Assembly (NCBI RefSeq): GCF_014205135.1 | Contig: NZ_JACHMY010000001.1 | Location: forward strand, 6,076,001 to 6,140,000 | Direction: 5' to 3' | From: Kribbella italica | Lineage (GTDB): Bacteria; Actinomycetota; Actinomycetes; Propionibacteriales; Kribbellaceae | Length of the DNA: 64,000 nucleotides | Shown here: positions 58,317 to 64,000 of the stretch, one piece after another | Layout: every line of letters starts with the position of its first letter | How positions within the stretch are numbered: position 1 is the first letter of the stretch | The notes under the pieces: generated by a model | Told to the model about the DNA's origin: nothing | What the model saw: the letters and a program-made list of their open reading frames with translations, nothing else | The model's database searches: none | Position numbers and translations under genes: made by a program

Positions 58317-59396
58317 TCACTTGCGCCAGGTGCGGGCGACCTGGAGGAAGAGGTTGTTGGCTTCGGCCTCGCCGATGGTGACCCGGGCGCCTTCGCCGGG
58401 GAACGGGCGGACGGATACGCCTTCGGCCTGGACGGCTTCGGCGAAGGGGACGGTGTCGTCGCCGAGTGGCATCCAGACGAAGTTGGCGTGGGTTTCGGGG
58501 ACGTCCCAGCCGGCCGCCTGGAGCTCGCCGACGACGCGGCGGCGCTCGTGGCACAGGGCCTCGACCCGGTCGAGGAGTTCCTGCTCGGCCTGGATGGACG
58601 CGATCGCGGCCGCCTGGGCGACCTGGCTGACGCCGAAGGGCAGGGCGCACTTGCGGATGGCGGCGACCACCGGCGGGTGGCCGATGGCGTAGCCGACGCG
58701 GAAGCCGGCCAGGCCGTACGCCTTCGAGAACGTGCGCAGGACGACCACGTTCGGGCGGTCGCGGTAGAGCTCGGCGCCGTCGACGGTGTCCGGCTCGCGG
58801 ACGAACTCGCGGTACGCCTCGTCGATCACCACCAGCACGTTCGACGGGACGACGTCCAGGAACGCGAGCAGCTCGTCGCGGCGGACGACGGGACCGGTCG
58901 GGTTGTTCGGCGTACAGACCAGCACGACCCGGGTCCGGTCGGTGATCGCGGCTTCCATCGCCTTGAAGTCGTGCCGGGCGTCCTCGGTCAGCGGCACCCG
59001 CACCGACGTCGCACCGGTCAGCTGCACGGCGATCGGGTACGCCTCGAAGGACCGCCACGCGTAGATGACCTCGTCGCCGGCGGCGCAGGCCGCCTGCAGC
59101 AGGTGGTAGAGCACCGCGACCGAGCCCGTGCCGACCGCGAGATCGCTGACCGGTAGGCCGAACCGCTCCGACAGCGCCTCGAGCAGGTCGACCGCACCCA
59201 TGTCCGGGTACCGGTTCATGTCCCCGGCCGCGGCCGTCGCCGCGGCCAGCACGCCCGGCAGCGGCGGGTACGGGTTCTCGTTGCTGGACAGCTTGTACGT
59301 CGGGCGGCCGTCGGTGCGCTCCGGCGGACGGCCCGGCTTGTACGCCGCGACGTCGTCCAGGCAGGGGCGGAAGCGGACCTCATCCTGTGCGGTCAT
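58317..59396 (-). CDS. hisC: Histidinol-phosphate/aromatic aminotransferase
   Basis: 359 aa fold-type I aminotransferase. KLSSNENPYPPLPGV, CTPNNPTGPVVRRDE and VIDEAYREFV are the HisC signatures, and the PLP lysine is in TFSKAYGLAGFRVGY. FRVGYAIG and the C-terminal VRPFPGEGARVTIG complete the fold. It transaminates imidazole-acetol phosphate in histidine synthesis, or aromatic amino acids (PatB-like). It is not in a his operon, so the aromatic aminotransferase role is at least as likely. Confidence 0.88.
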   Translation of the reverse strand: MTAQDEVRFRPCLDDVAAYKPGRPPERTDGRPTYKLSSNENPYPPLPGVLAAATAAAGDMNRYPDMGAVDLLEALSERFGLPVSDLAVGTGSVAVLYHLLQAACAAGDEVIYAWRSFEAYPIAVQLTGATSVRVPLTEDARHDFKAMEAAITDRTRVVLVCTPNNPTGPVVRRDELLAFLDVVPSNVLVVIDEAYREFVREPDTVDGAELYRDRPNVVVLRTFSKAYGLAGFRVGYAIGHPPVVAAIRKCALPFGVSQVAQAAAIASIQAEQELLDRVEALCHERRRVVGELQAAGWDVPETHANFVWMPLGDDTVPFAEAVQAEGVSVRPFPGEGARVTIGEAEANNLFLQVARTWRK

Positions 59397-59474
59397 GACC
59401 GCAGGCTAAGTGCTTCACCGGCCCGGGCAGAAGAGCTAACGCGGCGACTGTACAAACTGTCCAGCCAATCGGGA

Positions 59475-60347
59475 TCAGTCCGGCAGAATGACCTCTCCAC
59501 CGGCGACACCGATCCCGGAAAGGTCGAAATCTAGCGGGTTCGTCATGCACCGCGCCGAGCCGCCGCCCTTGTGGAACTCGGACAGGTCGAGCACGACGAC
59601 GCGCAGCCCCAGGCCGGTCAGGATCTCCCGCAGCCGCGGCGAGCAGTCCGGCATCAGGATCGTCTCGCCGACCACGACGGAGTTGCCGCTGAACGCGAAC
59701 GCCTCCTCGTCGGTGAGCACGATCGGCTCCGGCACGATCTGCTCCAGCCGGCCCCGGCTGGCCGCGCCGAAGGCCGGCGGGTAGACCATCGCGTGGGTGC
59801 TGTCGACCGGGCAGAACGGCAGGTCCAGGTGGTACATGCCCTCGTGCGCGATCCGCAGGCCGCGAACCCGGATGTTCCACTCGGTCGCCAGGTGCTTGAG
59901 CGCCAGTGCCTCGGAGCGGTGCCCGTAACCGACGACCAGGGCGTCGCCGAAGACGAACGCGTCACCGGACTCGAAGTGCGGGCCGACGCCGTCGGTGCCG
60001 GTTCGGCCGAGGGTGAACCCGTTGGTGGTGAACCAGTCGGCCGCGGAGAGGGATTCCTTGCGACGGGGCTCGAAGCGCATGTGCGAGAGCATTGCGCGGC
60101 CGTCGGCGGTGGCAAGGCCGACGTTCATGGCGTAGACCATGTCGGGTGAGTCCGGGCGTTGGTCGAGGACCTCGACGGTGCCGCCGGCGTCGACGATCGC
60201 CTGACGCAGCGACTCCCACTGCTTGGTCGCCAGCTTCGGATCGGGTTGGTCCTGGGTCGACATGTACGGGTTGATCACGTAGTCGATGCGGTAGTGGTCC
60301 GGACGGACCATCAGGTTACGGCGACCCCACCCCAGCGGCTGACCCAT
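59475..60347 (-). CDS. ddaH: Dimethylargininase/amidinotransferase-family hydrolase
   Basis: 290 aa from ATG 60347 (AAGAGG upstream); the longer frame to 60404 covers the operator. Catalytic Cys267 sits in GGGSARCMTNPL, the catalytic His in MYHLDLPFCPVD, and FESGDAFVFGDALVVGYGHRS is the conserved pentein core. It hydrolyses N-omega-methylated arginines to citrulline and methylamines (EC 3.5.3.18) or a similar guanidine. A palindromic operator lies 43 bases upstream. Confidence 0.88.
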   Translation of the reverse strand: MGQPLGWGRRNLMVRPDHYRIDYVINPYMSTQDQPDPKLATKQWESLRQAIVDAGGTVEVLDQRPDSPDMVYAMNVGLATADGRAMLSHMRFEPRRKESLSAADWFTTNGFTLGRTGTDGVGPHFESGDAFVFGDALVVGYGHRSEALALKHLATEWNIRVRGLRIAHEGMYHLDLPFCPVDSTHAMVYPPAFGAASRGRLEQIVPEPIVLTDEEAFAFSGNSVVVGETILMPDCSPRLREILTGLGLRVVVLDLSEFHKGGGSARCMTNPLDFDLSGIGVAGGEVILPD

Positions 60348-60389
60348 GGACGCACCTCTTCGCACTCTGATCCGTGATCGACGGATTCT

Positions 60390-60408
60390 CTGATTGTCCG
60401 ACAATCAG
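60390..60408. promoter_or_regulatory. Perfect palindromic operator upstream of ddaH
   Basis: CTGATTGT (60390-60397), CCG, ACAATCAG (60401-60408): perfect 8-bp arms with a 3-nt centre, 43 bases before the ddaH start. The core TTGT-N3-ACAA fits a GntR or Lrp-type site. Confidence 0.6.
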
Positions 60409-60633
60409 TCAGTTTGCAGATCTGCTTGAGTGGCGTCAAGCCGCTCGGGGTGCGTGGGGTGGGTGAGGGCGGTCGTGGTGCGGCGACGGGCTTGAACGGG
60501 GGGAGGTATGTGCGGGCGCCGCCGCAGGGGTGGCGGGTGGGCGGTTAGGTGCGGAGGTCTTGGGTTTTAGGCTCGGCGCGGGGGGGTGCTTACAGGCAGC
60601 TGAGTGGGGGTTCAGCGACTATTTGCTGCCTTG

Positions 60634-60702
60634 GCGGTGGGGGCGCGCGTTGTTCGGCGGTGGGGGCGCGCGTTGTTCGGCGGTGGGGGCGCGCGTTGTT
60701 CG
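60634..60702. repeat. Three perfect tandem copies of a 23-bp GC-rich repeat
   Basis: Three contiguous copies of GCGGTGGGGGCGCGCGTTGT plus TCG (60634-60656, 60657-60679, 60680-60702), identical, ending 17 bp downstream of the PEGA gene stop on the other strand. Confidence 0.9.
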
Positions 60703-60719
60703 GGGGTGGTGGTGTGGGC

Positions 60720-61337
60720 TTACGAAGTTGTCCAGACGATGTCCAGGGTGGCGGGGTCGTAGCCGTGGCCTTCGATCCATTGGAGGGCCTTGGTGCGGCC
60801 CTCGGGGCTGAAGGTGCGGATCTTGAGGGAGATCGCTTCGGGGTTCTTCGGGTCGGACTTGGACGCGCCGTACGTCGCCTTGAAGCCGGGGCCGACGTAC
60901 GGGAGTTCGCGCATGACCGGGTACTTCGCGGCCAGGCGGCGCTGGATCTCGTCGTACCGGCGGCCGGCCTCGGCCTCGGCCTCGAGGGCCTGCTCGGGGT
61001 TGTTCTGGGTCCAGGTCCGGCCGGCGGGGCCGTTGGAGTACAGGTACATCTTGACCGACAGCGGGTCGCCGCCCTTGGCGGTCACGGTCTGGGTGTAGGT
61101 CTCGAAACCGTCCCGCTCGGCCTTCAGCGTGTGCTGGCCGGCCTTGATCTTGACCTCGCCGTTCGCCGCGATCGGCTGCCCGTCGATGGTCAGGGTCAGG
61201 TCGTTCGGGATCGATCGCACGGTCAGCTTCGACTCCGCGCCGCCGCGGAAGACCAGGTAGCCGCCGACCAGCACCACCAGGATGACGACCACGACGCCGC
61301 TGAGCAGCCACAGCCGCGGCAGCCTCTCGTCCTCCAT
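60720..61337 (-). CDS. Membrane-anchored PEGA-domain protein
   Basis: 205 aa. A single N-terminal TM (about 9-30, LWLLSGVVVVILVVLVGGYLV) anchors an extracytoplasmic domain. LTVRSIPNDLTLTIDGQPIAANGEVKIKAGQHTLKAERDGFE is a PEGA beta domain found in surface and cell-wall proteins. The C-terminal half (about 110-205) is unassigned but conserved-looking (FKATYGASKSDPKNPEAISLKIRTFSPEGRTKALQWI). It follows the multidomain hydrolase gene by 46 bp on the same strand and is probably co-transcribed. It may position or regulate that enzyme. Confidence 0.82.
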   Translation of the reverse strand: MEDERLPRLWLLSGVVVVILVVLVGGYLVFRGGAESKLTVRSIPNDLTLTIDGQPIAANGEVKIKAGQHTLKAERDGFETYTQTVTAKGGDPLSVKMYLYSNGPAGRTWTQNNPEQALEAEAEAGRRYDEIQRRLAAKYPVMRELPYVGPGFKATYGASKSDPKNPEAISLKIRTFSPEGRTKALQWIEGHGYDPATLDIVWTTS

Positions 61338-61383
61338 CAGTCTCTCCCTCGGTCGTTGCGGGCGGGCGGTCGGTACGGGTCGG

Positions 61384-62952
61384 TCAGGCCTTCGGGGTCG
61401 GCGGGTTCTTCAACCGGGCGGCAGCGAACTCGCTGCCGATGTTGTAGGTGTTGCCGGCCTCCGGGACGTGCCCGTGCAGCGAGGCGGCGGCCGCGTCGTA
61501 GCCGTTGAACTCACCGACGAACAGGTACGTGTGACCGGGCCCGATCAGGATGTCACCCGGTTTCAGCTGCTCGGTGGTGATGTTGTCGTACACGTCGTAC
61601 TTGCCGGAGTTGCGCAGGTACGGTTCCTGGATGCTGGTGCCGCGGACCGGGTAGTCCGGGTCGGCGCCGCTCATCCGCATCACGGTCGCGACGAACACGC
61701 CACAGTCGGAGTACTCGTCGGTGCCGGTCGAGCCGTTGTACTCCGGCATCGCCGCCTGGTACTCCGGCTTGGCGTCGCCCTTGTTCTTGCCGTGGCCGGG
61801 AGTGTCCCAGGCGAGATTCTTCGCGGTCGCGACGATGTCCATGTTGCCCGCGCCGCAGCCACCGCCACCCGGCGTGGCACCGTCGCCGAAGGTCGCCATG
61901 ACCTCGACCGCGGTCGCCTTGCGCTCGGTGTACCGCGGGTTGCTCAGGTCCTCGGACCCGGCGAAGCGCTCGAAGTACTGGCCGAACGCGACCGCGGCGG
62001 CCTCGACCCCGTTGGCCGCGTGGAGCTTGTCGCCGGCGTTCCCCTCCGGCAGCGGTCCTTCGCCGTTCAGCTGCTTGAGCAGGAACTCCAGCTGCCACTC
62101 CAGCGACGCGACCTTGGCCTCGTCGTTGTTGGTGGCCTCCATCGACGGGTTGATCATCTTGCCGGCCGGCGTCCACTGCACGATGCCCCAGCCGAGCTCG
62201 CTGCCGCGGGCCGCGCTCGCGCTCGTCTCGACGCCGGGCGCCGTGTTCTGCAGGCGAGCCGGCTCGACGCTCGACTCGTGGATCATGTTGCCGACGATGC
62301 CGGCGGCCTGCTCCTTGCTGAACCCGTTCGACGCGAAGAAGTTGAAGGCCTTCTCCTGGTTGTTGCCGCCGACCAGCGGGCCGCCGCCGCACCCGCAGCC
62401 ACCGGACGACTCGGTGGTGTCCTCGCCGAGCTCGTCGGTCGGGTCCTGCGGCTGGAGGTCGCCGCCGCCGTTCTCGCCGCCGCGGATCCGCAGCTCGAAG
62501 TGCAGGTGCTCGCCGTCCTCGCCCGGGTCCTCCTCGTCGCCCTCGCCGGACTTGCCGATCTCCTGGCCGCGGGTGACCTTGTCGCCGACCCGGACGCTCT
62601 TGGACTCGAAGAACTGGTACCAGGTCTGCACCGCGTCGTCCTGGTGCTTGATCTTGATCCAGTCGCCGGCGGTGTCGATCACCTCGCCGTCCTCGGCGGC
62701 CATCACCTTGCTGCCCTTGTCGACGTCGAAGTCGAGGCCGGTGTGCTTGGGGTCGCCGTCGTCCCAGCCCTCGGACGGCTCGTGCTCGTCGGTCGGCCAG
62801 CCGAACGCCTTGCCGGCGCTCGTCGCCGGCGCGCACTCCGAGGCCTGCCCGATCGAGCCCATCGAGGTGAGCAGCATCGCCAGCACGATCAGCAGCGGGA
62901 GGACCAGGACGAGCCCGACAGCGCTCAGCGCCGGCAGCGCTTTACCCTCCAT
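61384..62952 (-). CDS. Multidomain cell-wall hydrolase: M23 peptidase, phage-tail-type lysozyme, C-terminal cysteine peptidase
   Basis: 522 aa from ATG 62952 (AGGAGG 6 nt upstream). An N-terminal TM (about 10-30) is followed by an M23 endopeptidase domain with HTGLDFD and HLHFEL zinc/catalytic motifs. A Cys-rich GCGCGGG linker leads to a phage-tail lysozyme-like domain (EKAFNFFASNGFSKEQAAGIVGNMIHESSVEPARLQ), and the end holds an NlpC/CHAP-like domain with Cys in YSDCGVFVATVMR and His in GPGHTYLFVGE. Such VirB1/TcpC-like enzymes open peptidoglycan for surface machines or conjugation. No secretion genes are nearby. Confidence 0.87.
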   Translation of the reverse strand: MEGKALPALSAVGLVLVLPLLIVLAMLLTSMGSIGQASECAPATSAGKAFGWPTDEHEPSEGWDDGDPKHTGLDFDVDKGSKVMAAEDGEVIDTAGDWIKIKHQDDAVQTWYQFFESKSVRVGDKVTRGQEIGKSGEGDEEDPGEDGEHLHFELRIRGGENGGGDLQPQDPTDELGEDTTESSGGCGCGGGPLVGGNNQEKAFNFFASNGFSKEQAAGIVGNMIHESSVEPARLQNTAPGVETSASAARGSELGWGIVQWTPAGKMINPSMEATNNDEAKVASLEWQLEFLLKQLNGEGPLPEGNAGDKLHAANGVEAAAVAFGQYFERFAGSEDLSNPRYTERKATAVEVMATFGDGATPGGGGCGAGNMDIVATAKNLAWDTPGHGKNKGDAKPEYQAAMPEYNGSTGTDEYSDCGVFVATVMRMSGADPDYPVRGTSIQEPYLRNSGKYDVYDNITTEQLKPGDILIGPGHTYLFVGEFNGYDAAAASLHGHVPEAGNTYNIGSEFAAARLKNPPTPKA

Positions 62953-63122
62953 CGCGTCCTCCTGGTCGATCAGCGGCTCTCCGGGCGGAGAGTGGGCGGC
63001 CGTCGTTCGCCTGGGAACAGACTGCCCGAAAAGGGGCTCATCATGCCGGGAGTTGTCCACAGGTCGGGTCCCGGACGGGTGCCGCGCGCGACAACGGCCC
63101 CTGACTGGACGAGAATCCTCCC

Positions 63123-63791
63123 ATGTACGAACGGCTGCGGGTAGATCGCTCGACCACGGTGGACCGGGTCGTGGACGCGCTCCGGGCCGCTCTCTTCGCC
63201 GGTGACCTCGAACCGGGGACCCCGCTGCGCGAGCAGCCGCTGGCGGAGGCGCTCGGCGTCGCCCGCAGCACGGTCCGCGAGGCGATGACGATGCTGGTCA
63301 CCGAGGGCCTGGCGGTCCGCGAGCCGAACAAGGGCGTCAGCGTCGCGATCCTGCACCCGGCCGCGGTCGCCGACATCTGCCGGGCGCGGTTCGTGCTGGA
63401 GTCGGCCGGCATCAAGGCCTGGTACGACGCCGAGGAGTCCGCCCGGGAGCAGGTCCGGGTGGCGATGCGGGAATTCGCCGCGACGGCCAAGGACGGCGCG
63501 GACCCGGAGGCGATGACGGAGACGCATCTGGCGATCCACCGCAGCCTGGTCGCGCTGACCGGGAGCGAGCGGCTGATCGCCACGGCCGACTCGATCACGG
63601 GCGAGGCCAGGCTGGCGCTGGCTCGGGTGGACGCGCTCCGGCAGGACGCGAAGCAGCAGGTCGCGTCCCACCGGAAGCTGATCCGGCTGCTGGAAAAGGG
63701 TGAGCTCGACGAGTGCGTCGAGGAGCTGCGGAGACATCTGGCGGGGGCCGAGGAGTCTCTGCTGGAAGCCATCGCGATCCCGCACAGCTGA
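63123..63791 (+). CDS. GntR family regulator, FCD subfamily
   Basis: 222 aa from ATG 63123; no good ribosome site, so the mRNA may be leaderless. Winged HTH: DRVVDALRAALFAGDLEPGTPLREQPLAEALGVARSTVREAMTMLVTEGLAV. FCD domain with ETHLAIHRSLVALTGSERL and VASHRKLIRLLEKGE. It stops one base before the stop of the convergent hydrolase gene, so a local regulatory role for sugar or organic-acid genes is possible but the divergent target is unclear. Confidence 0.9.
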   Translation: MYERLRVDRSTTVDRVVDALRAALFAGDLEPGTPLREQPLAEALGVARSTVREAMTMLVTEGLAVREPNKGVSVAILHPAAVADICRARFVLESAGIKAWYDAEESAREQVRVAMREFAATAKDGADPEAMTETHLAIHRSLVALTGSERLIATADSITGEARLALARVDALRQDAKQQVASHRKLIRLLEKGELDECVEELRRHLAGAEESLLEAIAIPHS

Positions 63792-64000
63792 TCACTGCAC
63801 AGCAGTCACCCCATCAGCAGTGACGTCGTAGGTGGACGCCCCGATGCGCAGGCCCAGCAGGCGAGCGTCGGGGTCGAGCGTGCTCAGCTGGGGGTTCGCG
63901 GCGACAGTGCCGTCGAGGCCGACCTGCAGACCGAACACGCCCTCGAGGATCAGGCTCACCCAGGAGCCGGACGACGAGCAGGACCAGTCGATCAGGTACG
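63792..64000 (-). CDS. C-terminal end of a probable glycoside hydrolase, truncated by window edge
   Basis: 69 residues read in from the right edge, ending at TGA 63792-63794. DWSCSSSGSWVSLILEGVFGLQVGLDG and LLGLRIGASTYDVTADGV resemble the end of the (alpha/alpha)6 catalytic region and the last beta domain of glycoside hydrolases of the trehalase/rhamnosidase-like kind. The 5' part lies outside the window, so the family cannot be fixed. Confidence 0.6.
   Translation of the reverse strand, partial: YLIDWSCSSSGSWVSLILEGVFGLQVGLDGTVAANPQLSTLDPDARLLGLRIGASTYDVTADGVTAVQ

Larger units (their letters stand above)
60348..60719. other. Intergenic region between ddaH and the PEGA gene
   Basis: 372 bp. 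It holds the ddaH operator (60390-60408), a G-rich stretch with no recognisable gene, and the 23-bp triple repeat (60634-60702) just past the PEGA gene stop. Confidence 0.6.

Noticed and set aside
61282..63205. Long plus-strand ORFs antisense to the wall hydrolase
   Set aside because: Val/Leu/Arg-rich shadows with no domain; the minus frame carries three recognisable domains and a good ribosome site.
1..64000. tRNA, rRNA, CRISPR arrays, transposases, attachment sites
   Set aside because: I looked for cloverleaf arms, spaced repeats, DDE-transposase and integrase motifs and saw none. A tRNA or ncRNA scan would settle this.

Overview
The window reads as chromosomal DNA of a high-GC actinobacterium. 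GC is very high, with strong G/C preference at third codon positions, frequent GTG starts, many ATGA/GTGA overlaps, and families typical of Actinomycetota: DUF4097, DUF6458, AfsR/BTAD regulators, a FadE5-type acyl-CoA dehydrogenase and a DrrAB-type exporter. The mix of secreted glycan enzymes, sugar ABC transporters and a Paa cluster suggests a soil Propionibacteriales member such as Kribbella. That genus is an inference from style, not something the sequence proves. I saw no rRNA, tRNA, CRISPR array, integrase or insertion sequence.

Layout. 1-4.4 kb: the 3' part of a PL8 polysaccharide lyase, then a large membrane protein with an internal lipobox. 4.5-9.1 kb: small single genes (TetR, CPBP protease, GNAT, a MerR regulator fused to two sliding-clamp domains, a P-loop kinase, a hydrolase). 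9.1-12.6 kb: amino-sugar/peptidoglycan salvage (AnmK and an MHS-type transporter) divergent from a secreted Endo H-like GH18 enzyme. 12.7-14.6 kb: fadE5 with a twin-repeat promoter. 14.8-18.0 kb: three overlapping paralogous signal-peptide/membrane proteins, two with a cytoplasmic Cys/His motif, followed by DUF4097 and DUF6458 proteins. 19.3-23.3 kb: an NHL-thioredoxin protein and two poorly characterised genes. 23.4-27.7 kb: a sugar ABC transporter operon and a zinc alcohol dehydrogenase. 27.7-34.5 kb: flavin-reductase-like protein, serine hydrolase, and phenylacetate catabolism genes (paaN divergent from paaI-paaJ-paaK). 34.6-37.8 kb: a TetR gene divergent from an SDR and an AMP-forming ligase, with two operator-like repeats between. 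37.8-43.9 kb: a 15-codon ORF, DinB, a second serine hydrolase, a BTAD-ATPase-TPR regulator and a TetR. 43.9-46.1 kb: a SoxR-type promoter before a broken SnoaL-like gene, then DrrAB. 46.2-48.2 kb: GntR-MFS pair. 48.4-55.2 kb: secreted subtilase, branched-chain 2-oxoacid dehydrogenase E1a-E1b-E2, and beta-propeller phytase. 55.4-60.4 kb: EamA transporter, a duplicated-repeat secreted protein, SDR, hisC, ddaH. 60.6-63 kb: a 23-bp triple repeat, a PEGA-domain protein and a multidomain cell-wall hydrolase. 63.1-64 kb: GntR and the end of a probable glycoside hydrolase.

Functionally the window mixes catabolism (phenylacetate, fatty acyl-CoA, branched-chain oxoacids, sugars), secreted scavenging (PL8 lyase, Endo H, subtilase, phytase) and cell-wall turnover. 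The parts least explained by known families are the MerR-clamp fusion, the three-paralog membrane operon, the fused lipobox protein, the large hairpin inserted between paaI and paaJ, and the duplicated secreted protein.
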